From Anaerolineales bacterium (GTDB lineage Bacteria > Chloroflexota > Anaerolineae > Anaerolineales > Villigracilaceae): 47,369 nucleotides of DNA. The translations under genes and the position numbers were made by a program. Below, piece by piece: positions 32,471 to 39,832 of this stretch (the stretch's first letter is position 1; every line of letters starts with the position of its first letter). The DNA lies in the NCBI GenBank assembly GCA_023382575.1, contig JAHDWC010000009.1:1-47369 (forward strand). Reading direction: 5' to 3'. The notes below the pieces were generated by a model. The model saw nothing but the letters and a program-made list of their open reading frames with translations, was not told where the DNA came from and did no database searches.

Positions 32471-32498
32471 ATTATAGCACATTTATTCTACATATCAA
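32471..32498 (-). promoter_or_regulatory. Promoter of the recombinase operon
   Basis: Minus-strand TTGATA (32493-32498) and a perfect TATAAT (32471-32476) with a 16-bp spacer. Confidence 0.7.
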
Positions 32499-32517
32499 GT
32501 CTCAGACTTTTAAACGG

Positions 32518-32730
32518 TTACTTCTTGTTTCTTGGAATGGGCTTGCGACCGCGCTTCTGCCCCTCATGTTCCCTGGTTTTCAGGAATGCCAAAAGTGAGG
32601 ATCGGCTGACCTGCCAGGATTGTCCCCACTTACGCCCCACGATCTTTTGGGCGCGCACTAATTTTCGGATGTAATCCAATTCATATCCGCTAATGCGGAC
32701 AGCTTCGTATGTGGTCAACCAATCTTCCAT
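32518..32730 (-). CDS. HTH_17/excisionase-like DNA-binding protein
   Basis: A 70-residue basic protein with a MerR-like helix-turn-helix: WLTTYEAVRISGYELDYIRKLV, then KIVGRKWGQSWQVSRSSLLAFL, the pattern of excisionase-family (HTH_17) proteins. ATG 32730 is supported by GGAGG 8 nt upstream. Next to a serine recombinase it is a candidate recombination directionality factor or operon regulator. The palindrome at 32754-32770 overlaps its -10 box, so it may regulate itself. Confidence 0.75.
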   Translation of the reverse strand: MEDWLTTYEAVRISGYELDYIRKLVRAQKIVGRKWGQSWQVSRSSLLAFLKTREHEGQKRGRKPIPRNKK

Positions 32731-32750
32731 GAAATGCGCCTCCATGTGAG

Positions 32751-32796
32751 ATTATACCCAGTGTGGGTATTCAATAATGCCTGCATGAATGGGTAT
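32751..32796. promoter_or_regulatory. Operator and -10 box of the HTH gene
   Basis: ATACCCA (32754-32760), GTG, TGGGTAT (32764-32770) is a perfect palindrome overlapping the minus-strand TATAAT (32751-32756). A third half-site TGGGTAT lies at 32790-32796, 26 bp from the second. No good -35 hexamer is seen. From 32797 to 33002 no gene or clear signal was found, apart from GAGG ahead of the next start codon. Confidence 0.6.
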
Positions 32797-33002
32797 GGAC
32801 TGGTGCTGTTACGTTGGTAAGGTTCCTGCCACTGTTTATAGCGTGCGGGGGTACGGTTTCCCTCCGGATATCTCTCCGAATTTTTCCGATGAAGGCAGAA
32901 AATGAGTTAATTCCTATCAAAATAATGCCAAATATCAGTTCCGAAAAATCCTCAAGCTTTCTAAAATACCGCGCCCTACCTTAATATTTGAGGTTAATAA
33001 CA

Positions 33003-33608
33003 ATGAATCATATTAAGAAGCTATGGGGGCATTACCTTGCGTTACTGATCCTCATTGCCGCCCTTGCTTTCCCCATCTACTGGGTTTACAAATTCTTTCA
33101 AATCAAATTCGGGGAGGAAGCTGCATTAATTGCATTGACTCTCACCATCATGGTCATTACGATTTTTATGGTTCGGGGAGCTGTGTACGCGCACAGACTA
33201 GTCCGCGACTTGAAACGGGATATTGAAAAACATGTTGGAATGAACCAACCCTCAAACCTGTCCATACTCTTGCTCTTAAGGATATTCAAGATCGATCCAT
33301 CTTTTATTAAGTATAAAAAGACTGTTGATGAGAATCGGCAGGGGACAATCGAATTCCCAAAACTCTTCGACCTTTCCCCCAACCGTCACCGCGGAAAACC
33401 ACCACGCTTCCCCAAAGAGCAAATCCGCAAAGCTGTCTTGAAGTGGGAACGCCGCGATTCCTCCATCACTGCATTAACACTCGAACAATTCCTTGCACAG
33501 GAATTTGGCAGCAGCCCGGATGGCATCCTGCTCATGGCGACCACCACCTTCTATGACTGGCGCCGGCGCATCCTGAAGGAGATCGAGACAGGCGAATACC
33601 AACAATAG
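33003..33608 (+). CDS. Hypothetical protein with two membrane helices
   Basis: A 201-residue protein: two N-terminal membrane helices (YLALLILIAALAFPIYWVY and ALIALTLTIMVITIFMV) and a basic cytoplasmic part. The C-terminal half (FPKEQIRKAVLKWERRD, LEQFLAQEFG, TTTFYDWRRRILKEI) looks like a helical DNA- or protein-binding domain common to Anaerolineae hypothetical proteins, but no family is recognised. ATG 33003 has GAGG 10 nt upstream; the in-frame TTG at 32988 is less likely. First gene of the rightward arm of the element. Confidence 0.65.
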   Translation: MNHIKKLWGHYLALLILIAALAFPIYWVYKFFQIKFGEEAALIALTLTIMVITIFMVRGAVYAHRLVRDLKRDIEKHVGMNQPSNLSILLLLRIFKIDPSFIKYKKTVDENRQGTIEFPKLFDLSPNRHRGKPPRFPKEQIRKAVLKWERRDSSITALTLEQFLAQEFGSSPDGILLMATTTFYDWRRRILKEIETGEYQQ

Positions 33609-33745
33609 CTACACAAACATGATCCCAACCCTAAGAGTCCATTCAATCATTCGGCTCCAAAACCCGGTCAAGTAACAAAGGAAAATTTTCGTAGTCATCC
33701 CGTACTTCAAACCGTAGAGATCCCGTACTCCCAGATGCTATTTAT

Positions 33746-33776
33746 ATGAGCCGCCGACAAAGCGGCTCATTTCTTT
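33746..33776 (+). terminator. Hairpin with T-tract just before the gene at 33797
   Basis: A 9-bp stem ATGAGCCGC (33746-33754) / GCGGCTCAT (33762-33770) followed by TTCTTTT. It ends 12 nt before the AGGAG of the next gene. It may end transcription from 33003-33608 or act as an attenuator for the operon. Just upstream, ATCCCGTACT occurs twice (33697 and 33720). Confidence 0.6.
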
Positions 33777-33796
33777 TCAGCATCAAAAGGAGACCT

Positions 33797-33985
33797 ATGG
33801 CTAAGATCATTGTCTATCTGGGGGATCAGGAACGCAATGCACTCCTGCAGCTCGCCCAACGGGAATTACGGCTTCCCAGGGCACAGGCTGCCCTCATCAT
33901 CCGGCAGGAACTGGAACGACAGGGAATGCTTCCCAGACCAGAATCGCAATCACCGCTTGAACTTCCATTGGGAGCTTCATCATGA
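33797..33985 (+). CDS. Small hypothetical, RHH-like
   Basis: A 62-residue protein, MAKIIVYLGDQERNALLQLA..., whose short strand followed by two helices (RNALLQLAQRELRLPRAQAALIIRQELERQG, given here in outline) resembles a ribbon-helix-helix unit. AAAGGAG precedes ATG 33797; an earlier in-frame ATG at 33746 is rejected because it is the arm of a hairpin. Its last four bases overlap the next start (ATGA). First gene of a tightly coupled train. Confidence 0.65.
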   Translation: MAKIIVYLGDQERNALLQLAQRELRLPRAQAALIIRQELERQGMLPRPESQSPLELPLGASS

Positions 33986-34170
33986 CAGCTTCAAGCACTC
34001 CAGGAAAATATACACCCGAACAACGCAGACTTCTGGGCCAGGCGTATCGCATGATCCTCAGTTGGGGAACGCGAAATAAAAAAGCGGAAAATACAACAAC
34101 GGATGCGGGGCAAGCCTCCTATAACAAACCGCCAGTCATGCCTACCCAACAAAGAGGTTCTCATGAGTGA
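33982..34170 (+). CDS. Small hypothetical protein
   Basis: A 62-residue protein of unknown function with an N-terminal helix (YTPEQRRLLGQAYRMILSW) and a disordered, polar C-terminus. It starts in an ATGA overlap with the gene before and overlaps the next one by 8 nt. Tight coupling on both sides is the main support. Confidence 0.5.
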   Translation: MTASSTPGKYTPEQRRLLGQAYRMILSWGTRNKKAENTTTDAGQASYNKPPVMPTQQRGSHE

Positions 34171-34285
34171 TACGTTGCGAGCCATCCTGATTGGAGTGAT
34201 GTTGGTTGCCGGGTCCATGTTAATAGGAGGCATCCTGTATGTGGTTATCCGGGATGCGATCAACCGCAACCTGCGCAAGGAATAG
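34163..34285 (+). CDS. Single-pass small membrane protein
   Basis: A 40-residue peptide, MSDTLRAILIGVMLVAGSML..., almost all of it one membrane helix with a short charged tail (DAINRNLRKE). GAGG lies 5-6 nt before ATG 34163. It ends 11 nt before parA. Unknown function; the size and position recall small pilus or conjugation accessory peptides, with no direct evidence. Confidence 0.55.
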   Translation: MSDTLRAILIGVMLVAGSMLIGGILYVVIRDAINRNLRKE

Positions 34286-34296
34286 GGGAGAGCACC

Positions 34297-35067
34297 ATGT
34301 CCACCAAAATCATTTGTATTGCCAATCAAAAGGGCGGTGTGGGTAAGACCACCACCGCCGTTTCCCTTGCACATGGTCTTGTCCTTAAAGGCAAACGAGT
34401 ACTGCTCATCGACCTTGACCCACAGGGACAGTCCGCCACCGCCCTGGGGCGCAGTCCGGAACCAGGAGTCTTCTACCTGCTCACAATGGGTATGTCCCAA
34501 CAGGAAACCAGCTTTATTCAATCCTGGGTGCGCTTCTCCGGGCGGGAGGGATTGCAGATCCTGCCGGGGGATCAGCAGACGATGGCAGCCCAGACTGTTT
34601 TGAATGCCCAAGACCGATCGGTCTCGGCAATAAGGCAGACGGTCAGCCGCTTCTTCAAGGACGGACCTGACTATATCCTCTTCGATACCGCTCCGAGTGT
34701 GGGCGGGATCCAGGAACGCGCGGTCTGGGCGTCAGACCTTGTCATCGTGCCGACTGCCACGGAATTTCTCTCTGCGGATGGCGTCGGCAAGGTGCTGGGC
34801 ATGATGAGCATCCTGCAATCCAAAAAGAACTGGCGCGGCAATTTGCTGGGCATCCTGCCGACCTTCTACGACGAGCAAACGAGGGAAAGCAAGGCGACCA
34901 TTGAGGATTTGAAGGCACGTTTTGCCAACAGTCTATTGCCGCCCATCCATCGCTCGACCCTGTTGCGTGAATGCGCGGCGCAGGGGCAGACCATCTTCGA
35001 GATGGATGAATTGTGCCGGGCAGCCAAGGAATATCAGGCGCTGGCGCAAATCGTCTTGAAGTACTAG
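34297..35067 (+). CDS. ParA family partition ATPase
   Basis: Walker-type ATPase that uses nucleoid DNA as a track to position plasmids or other cargo. The 256 residues show the deviant Walker A KGGVGKTTT, the LIDLDPQGQSA motif (A'), and LFDTAPSVGG (Walker B region). There is no N-terminal HTH, so it belongs to the shorter, type Ib-like or orphan group. A protein with two RHH-like units follows 9 nt later and is the likely centromere-binding partner. GGGAG precedes the ATG. Confidence 0.93.
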   Translation: MSTKIICIANQKGGVGKTTTAVSLAHGLVLKGKRVLLIDLDPQGQSATALGRSPEPGVFYLLTMGMSQQETSFIQSWVRFSGREGLQILPGDQQTMAAQTVLNAQDRSVSAIRQTVSRFFKDGPDYILFDTAPSVGGIQERAVWASDLVIVPTATEFLSADGVGKVLGMMSILQSKKNWRGNLLGILPTFYDEQTRESKATIEDLKARFANSLLPPIHRSTLLRECAAQGQTIFEMDELCRAAKEYQALAQIVLKY

Positions 35068-35076
35068 GAGGACAGA

Positions 35077-35682
35077 ATGAGTAAACGCCGTTCCCCGTTT
35101 GAAACTTCCAATGAAACTCTGCCCGTTGTGGCAGCGCCACCGGACCTATACGAATCCCTGCGCGTGGCCGAACCCAGAAAACGAAACCGTCACTGGGAAA
35201 AGCAGCATCAAAGCCACAAAGCCGTCTATCGCGGGGTCGATCCCAAACTATCTTTGCAGGTCAAATCCATTGCCAGCGATCTGTGCGTGCCGGAAGGTGA
35301 AGTCGCACGCGCGATCATCGAACACGCCCTGCGTTGTTATGAACGTGGCGAGTTCGATCTCAACCCACAACCCAATCCATATCGTTTGCGTATGACCTTA
35401 TTTCCAACGCATGACTCTCTTTCCATGCCAACACGTTCCAGAAGTTCCAAACAAAAACCCGAAGCACTGTGGCGGGTGATCACCACCTGGCGCGGTTTCC
35501 CGCCTGAACTCAAACGCGAACTGTCTGCCCTGGCATCCGAGGATGGATTGCATGTGCCAATTGGCGAACTGATCACCGCCTTATTACGGTTCGGCTTGAA
35601 GGAATACCAACACAAGCGATTGACCCTCACACCGATCCAAAAACGGACATCTTTCACATTGTCTCTGGATGGTGCAAAATGA
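35077..35682 (+). CDS. Protein with two RHH-like repeats, probable ParB-type partner
   Basis: A 201-residue basic protein with an internal duplication. Residues about 45-90 (YRGVDPKLSLQVKSIASDL, EVARAIIEHALRCYERGEF, LNPQP) match about 140-190 (WRGFPPELKRELSALASED, GELITALLRFGLKEYQHKR, LTPIQ): a strand, two helices and an L-x-P tail in each. This is a ribbon-helix-helix-like layout as a single-chain pseudodimer. Directly after parA, it is the natural candidate for the centromere-binding protein, though no family is recognised. AGGAGG precedes the ATG. Confidence 0.65.
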   Translation: MSKRRSPFETSNETLPVVAAPPDLYESLRVAEPRKRNRHWEKQHQSHKAVYRGVDPKLSLQVKSIASDLCVPEGEVARAIIEHALRCYERGEFDLNPQPNPYRLRMTLFPTHDSLSMPTRSRSSKQKPEALWRVITTWRGFPPELKRELSALASEDGLHVPIGELITALLRFGLKEYQHKRLTLTPIQKRTSFTLSLDGAK

Positions 35683-35726
35683 GTTTCCACCAAAAACGAA
35701 AAAATAAAATCGAACATGAAATCAAG

Positions 35727-35755
35727 GCAGGCGGCACGGACTACGTGCCGCCTGC
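35727..35755. repeat. Perfect 12-bp inverted repeat before the Rep-like gene
   Basis: GCAGGCGGCACG (35727-35738), GACTA, CGTGCCGCCTGC (35744-35755). It is followed by a run of CGCCCACG / CGCCTGCG / CGCCTACG near-repeats to about 35802. The stretch 35683-35899 is otherwise without a convincing gene; a 75-codon frame starting at 35679 (ATGA overlap with the previous stop) crosses it but its composition is poor. It may hold a partition site, an operator or a terminator. Confidence 0.55.
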
Positions 35756-35899
35756 GCTTTGTCCACGTCCCGCCCACGTTTCCGCCTGCGTGCCCGCCTA
35801 CGCCAACGGCACAGGAAAGGCTGGGAGGCGTTCCGCCTTCCATATGCGATGTGTGCGACCCTGGGTGGGAAATCACCCGATTTTGACTTGGGAGGCAGC

Positions 35900-37822
35900 A
35901 TGCTGAATCTCGAAGACATTTGGAGTCAGGTGCTACATCAGCTTCAACTGGATATGCCGAAAGCCTCCTATGAAACCTGGGCAAAAGACACCCAGGCGCT
36001 CTCCCTAGAAAAGAATGTCCTGACGATCTGCGCGCGCAATGCCTATGCCAAAGACTGGCTGGAATCGCGCATGACGTCAATCATCCAGAACATCCTGAAA
36101 GGCATCCTTGATCATCCGGTGTCGGTGCGTTTTGTTTCGAGTGAAAATCCGACAATGGTGGATGAGGTGGATGGGGAACCAGCCGATGAAGAGAGCGAGT
36201 TGGACATCGAGCCCGTGCAGTGGCTGGATTACGACCGCATCGTGCAACCGCATAAACAGGTTGTGGTGAAGGGTTATTTGAGAAGACTAGGGATGGAGAT
36301 TGGACCCAAAGCCATCTGGCTGTATGTTGGGTTTCATCAAGCCGCCTGGCGGGCGCAGGAACAAAACCCATCCGGGATCAAGACGTTGCACAGCCAGGAT
36401 GTGCTGCGCTTCAGCGGCTTGAGCAATGGCGCCTTCTGGCGGTTACTCAAACATACCGTGGTTCAGGGAAGCCTGCAGGGTTTGGTACAACGCGCCGAAA
36501 AACAGGACGCCCGCCGCTTCCGACGTGGGCGCGATGGTCGTCCGCATCGCGCCCCGATCCGTTATCAGGTCTTCATGACTCCGCGCCTGACTCGCGCCGA
36601 CGCAACTGCGGTACATGCAAGGATGAAGGCGCTGCTTGAAAAACACAATTCCATCACCAACGTCCTGCAGGAGATGTTGGGTGTCAGTAATGTCATGGAA
36701 CTGCTTGCTCCCTTGGATGTGAAGTTATCCCATCCCCCGTTGAACACCGTGATGGACATGGCGCAGATGGAAACAGGCTCAACCTTTTCACCTGAAAACG
36801 AGCGTCTGGCACAGCAACTGCACCGCCGCATCATCAGCGCGCTGGGGGATATCCACATTCCCCATTACTTCATCACGCAAACCATCCGGCGCCATAACCT
36901 GACCCCGGCGCAAGCCTGGCTGATCACCGTCTCGCGTGACATGGCATTCATCAACTCACGTACTGGAGAAAGACGGGACATCGTAACCTTCAAGCGCGGC
37001 TATCTGGAAATGGCGGAACTGATCGGTTCGGGTCGTTACAAGACCGTGCAAGCCTGGTTGAACCCGCACTGGAATGAGCAACGCGGCGGGAACCTGTCGC
37101 GCTTTCTGATGGAGATGCCCATGCCTGATTCCAATCCGGATATCGATCTGCGGGTCGAGTCGATGCCGCGCGCGTTTCGGGTGCTATTGGAGGAACCGTT
37201 GGACGCAAATGGGGGCATTAGGCTGGACGCAAATGGGAGTCATATGGCAGACGCAGATGGGAGTATTAGTTGGACGCAAATGGGGGCATTCGTGGACGCA
37301 AATGGGAGTCATATGGTGGACGCAAATGGGAGTGCTTTAAACACTTTAAAACACGCACCCAACACTGATAAGAAAAACACTTCCACCACCCAACACAAGA
37401 AAAAAGCGGAGGAGGCGGTGCCGTCGTTTTGGGAACTTGAGGCGCTGCTTGGACAAAATGACGTGCATCCCAAAGTCCAGAAGGAACTACTCGACGTGCA
37501 AGCCTCCGTGCATGCCTTTGTCTCGTGGGTGCTGTATGTCGCCAGTCCGAAAAGTGGAAATCTTTCCGATCCGCTCGGCTATGCCCTCAGCCGTCTGCGC
37601 GAACATCCCCTGCGCGAGGCACGCGGCGTCTTCCGGCAATTTGCCGACCTGTCGCCAGCGGAATTGCTGCTCCTGATGGAGTCGACGCCGCACAGTTCCT
37701 ATGCCCTGCCGGGACAAGTGGAGCATCCCCTGGCACGCGCATGGAAAAAGGCAATGGGATCGCACAATCCCATGATGCCGCAAGTCTACAAAATTCTCTT
37801 TGGGAACGAAGGGGAGGGATGA
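35900..37822 (+). CDS. DnaA domain-I protein without AAA+ motor, probable replication initiator
   Basis: A 640-residue protein. Residues 1-80 (IWSQVLHQLQLDMPKASYETW, TICARNAYAKDWLESRM) are a DnaA N-terminal domain (domain I), which in DnaA binds the DnaB helicase and DiaA/HobA-like factors. No Walker A/B and no DnaA domain IV follow. Residues about 115-245 (LRRLGMEIGPKAIWLYVGFH, DVLRFSGLSNGAFWRLLKH) look like a winged-helix DNA-binding region as in Rep proteins; the middle is helical. Codons about 434-479 hold the DNA repeats listed at 37200-37337. GGGAGG precedes ATG 35900; the upstream in-frame ATG at 35759 is rejected. Confidence 0.8.
   Translation: MLNLEDIWSQVLHQLQLDMPKASYETWAKDTQALSLEKNVLTICARNAYAKDWLESRMTSIIQNILKGILDHPVSVRFVSSENPTMVDEVDGEPADEESELDIEPVQWLDYDRIVQPHKQVVVKGYLRRLGMEIGPKAIWLYVGFHQAAWRAQEQNPSGIKTLHSQDVLRFSGLSNGAFWRLLKHTVVQGSLQGLVQRAEKQDARRFRRGRDGRPHRAPIRYQVFMTPRLTRADATAVHARMKALLEKHNSITNVLQEMLGVSNVMELLAPLDVKLSHPPLNTVMDMAQMETGSTFSPENERLAQQLHRRIISALGDIHIPHYFITQTIRRHNLTPAQAWLITVSRDMAFINSRTGERRDIVTFKRGYLEMAELIGSGRYKTVQAWLNPHWNEQRGGNLSRFLMEMPMPDSNPDIDLRVESMPRAFRVLLEEPLDANGGIRLDANGSHMADADGSISWTQMGAFVDANGSHMVDANGSALNTLKHAPNTDKKNTSTTQHKKKAEEAVPSFWELEALLGQNDVHPKVQKELLDVQASVHAFVSWVLYVASPKSGNLSDPLGYALSRLREHPLREARGVFRQFADLSPAELLLLMESTPHSSYALPGQVEHPLARAWKKAMGSHNPMMPQVYKILFGNEGEG
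37200..37337 (+). repeat. Six iteron-like repeats inside the Rep-like gene
   Basis: Copies start at 37200, 37224, 37248, 37271, 37293 and 37317, consensus TGGACGCAAATGGGAGT plus a weaker CATA/ATTA end. Spacings are 24, 24, 23, 22 and 24 bp, about two helical turns. Copies 1, 2, 3, 5 and 6 are read as DANG/DADG; copy 4 is read in another frame as WTQMGAF. The DNA is kept while the protein is not, so selection is on the DNA. An A-rich stretch with CTTTAAACACTTTAAAACAC (37335-37354) follows. Confidence 0.85.
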
Positions 37823-37823
37823 C

Positions 37824-38954
37824 ATGCAGCTACATTTTCTGATCACCTCCGAGCAACGCGCCACAGGCGCGATGTTCATGGAGTCGTTGAATGACACGGT
37901 GTTGGCGTTCATCTATCCTTCAGATGGCGCGCGCACCTTCCATACCTTCTTCTGTCCGCCCATGCGCATCATCGCCCTGAACGCCGAGGGACAGGTAGTC
38001 TTCGATGAAGTTATCGACAAATGGAAATGGGTGCGATTACCGGTATGTCGGTATGTGATCGAGACGGGGCCGAAGGTGGAGTACCGGCCGTTCATGAACA
38101 CCATCCTTTCCCTTTCCCCTGAACTGCCCCAAGTTGGGGCCCTTGAACCCGGCACCGGCATGGACCAACTCCTGTTCTCGCTGCTGGCAGAAGCCGTCGC
38201 CGACATGCGCCGCATCCGTGAAGTGCATCGAAACAAGATCGACCCAAAGATCCAACGCTGGCACTTTGAAGCCTGGGAACGCGGGCAAATTGTAAGTTCG
38301 GCGGGTTTCATTCTGGATTTTTCCGAAGCCTGCGATCTGCCAAACGGCGCGGTGAAGCTTTCCTATTCGGTCTTGAAAGCCGAGGAGCCCTACATCGACG
38401 AGATCGTGGCGGCTTCAGTGGGCGGCATCCCCTGGCGGCATGAATTTCCCAGTCACTGTATGCGCTGCGGCAAGCGGGCTTCCTGGCGACCGATCCTCAC
38501 GCCAGCATCCAGATCCCCGGTGGAAATTCTGTGGCGCTACCAGCGACCGGAGAACGCCATTCCGATCTGTCATCACTGCACGGCAACTCTGCGCATTCTA
38601 CGAGAGGAGTCCGTGCGGATCGAGTTGGGCTGGGGTTTGTGGGGACCACGTTTCGAGGCGTTATGGCAGTGGCATCGCGCAAGAAGGAATAAGAGCCTGC
38701 CAACGAACTGGGATCTGTACACCCATCCGCTCTGGCCGCGGGAGTATGGAGGTGAGAGTTGGGAAACTGGCAGCGGTGCATTGAAATTCGCCGAACCGCG
38801 ACCTCCCCATCAGGTCCTGCGCAGTGAACAACAGATGCAGACTCTGCGCCGGGTCTTGTACAGCAGGTTATTCCGCGGGCGACAGCCAAACGAGGCCCCT
38901 CTGCAGAAATTAGTAGACTTTCGGCATGACATTTCAAAAGGAGACTCTCGATGA
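37824..38954 (+). CDS. DUF192-like/zinc-ribbon protein
   Basis: A 376-residue protein of unknown function. The first 85 residues match the DUF192 pattern: SEQRATGAMFMESLNDTVLA (compare RxxGLM...L), PSDGARTFHTFFCPPMRIIAL and LNAEGQVVFDEVIDKW. The middle is helical. At about 215-260 two Cys pairs, HCMRCGK and ICHHCTA, form a probable zinc ribbon. GGGGAGGG precedes ATG 37824, one base after the Rep-like stop, and the 3' end overlaps the next gene by 4 nt (ATGA). The DUF192 match is by eye. Confidence 0.6.
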   Translation: MQLHFLITSEQRATGAMFMESLNDTVLAFIYPSDGARTFHTFFCPPMRIIALNAEGQVVFDEVIDKWKWVRLPVCRYVIETGPKVEYRPFMNTILSLSPELPQVGALEPGTGMDQLLFSLLAEAVADMRRIREVHRNKIDPKIQRWHFEAWERGQIVSSAGFILDFSEACDLPNGAVKLSYSVLKAEEPYIDEIVAASVGGIPWRHEFPSHCMRCGKRASWRPILTPASRSPVEILWRYQRPENAIPICHHCTATLRILREESVRIELGWGLWGPRFEALWQWHRARRNKSLPTNWDLYTHPLWPREYGGESWETGSGALKFAEPRPPHQVLRSEQQMQTLRRVLYSRLFRGRQPNEAPLQKLVDFRHDISKGDSR

Positions 38955-39832
38955 ATTTCTTTGCATTCCTGGGCGCATTGAGTTTGAGCGTAGTGGCGTT
39001 CGAACTCTTGAGCACGTTTCAATCCGCCTTCAGCACCTTTGGTGGCAACCGCCTGAGCAACTTCACTGCACAACCCCAAGCCAAACGCCGCTCCACATGG
39101 GCCGCGTTATTGGTGGCGATACTACCTGGTCGCTTCGATCCGGACCAGGCAAAGAACATGAGCGATGTGATTAGCCTGCTCAGACGAGCTGGCTATCCCT
39201 ATGATACGCCCGGCGAATTCTATGCTGCCGCGATCCGCGACTTCTCGACTTTCCTCTTCGTAGGCGGGATGCTTGCAGGTGCAATGGCGGCGCTGAACAT
39301 GCTGATGGCAGCGCCGGTGATCGCCCTGATCTTTATCTTCCTGGGCATGCGCCGTCCCTATGTACGCATGAAGACCCTGGCGAAGAAACGCGCCGAGTCG
39401 CTGCGCAATAACATGCTGATCGGATTGTCGGTATTGAGTTCGTTATTGTCATCCGGGGTCGGCGTGCAGGAAGCCCTGCGGCGAGCCTCGACCGTGGGCG
39501 GTCCGTTCTGTAATCTGCTTGGCTTGCTTGTAGCACGCATGGAGGTCGAGGATTTCACCAAAGCCATTGACGTGACCCGTGCTCACCTGCCCGATCCCAG
39601 GGATGTGGAAGCCAATCTCTTCCTGCGCGACATCCATGACTTCTTTGCCAACAACCGCCCGGTCCTGTCCAGCGTGCAAGGTTTACAGGAGTCGGTGCAT
39701 CGTTCCGTGGTGGAAGCGACTGAGGAACGCGCGGCGCTGGTGCGCCAGCGTGCCGGCTTGTTCGGCGTGATGGCGGTGCTGGGGCTGGTGCTGGCAATCA
39801 TCGCACCCTTCATGGGCTCAGGATTGATGTAA
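38951..39832 (+). CDS. TadB/TadC-like pilus assembly membrane protein
   Basis: A 293-residue protein of the type II secretion F (T2SSF) fold used as the inner membrane platform of Tad/Flp pili. It has one N-terminal helix, a pair near 95-130 (FLFVGGMLAGAMAALNMLM, PVIALIFIFLGM), the cytoplasmic helical T2SSF domain (RAESLRNNMLIGLSVLSSLL, SGVGVQEALRRAS) and a C-terminal helix. Such proteins work with a TadA ATPase and Flp pilin; an Flp pilin gene lies at 47169, the ATPase is not in view. It overlaps its neighbours by 4 and 1 nt. Confidence 0.75.
   Translation: MNFFAFLGALSLSVVAFELLSTFQSAFSTFGGNRLSNFTAQPQAKRRSTWAALLVAILPGRFDPDQAKNMSDVISLLRRAGYPYDTPGEFYAAAIRDFSTFLFVGGMLAGAMAALNMLMAAPVIALIFIFLGMRRPYVRMKTLAKKRAESLRNNMLIGLSVLSSLLSSGVGVQEALRRASTVGGPFCNLLGLLVARMEVEDFTKAIDVTRAHLPDPRDVEANLFLRDIHDFFANNRPVLSSVQGLQESVHRSVVEATEERAALVRQRAGLFGVMAVLGLVLAIIAPFMGSGLM

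Noticed and set aside
35679-35906. 75-codon frame overlapping the RHH-like stop by ATGA
   Set aside because: It is made largely of the palindrome and GC-rich repeats and overlaps the Rep-like start; kept only as a note.
35337-36080. Minus-strand frame of about 247 codons
   Set aside because: It runs antisense to both the tandem-RHH-like gene and the DnaA-domain-I gene, whose motifs are recognisable; Cys/Arg/His-rich composition fits a shadow.
37200-37337. DANG repeats as a calcium-binding or structural protein motif
   Set aside because: One copy of the DNA repeat is translated in another frame, so the repeat is a DNA feature and not a protein one.
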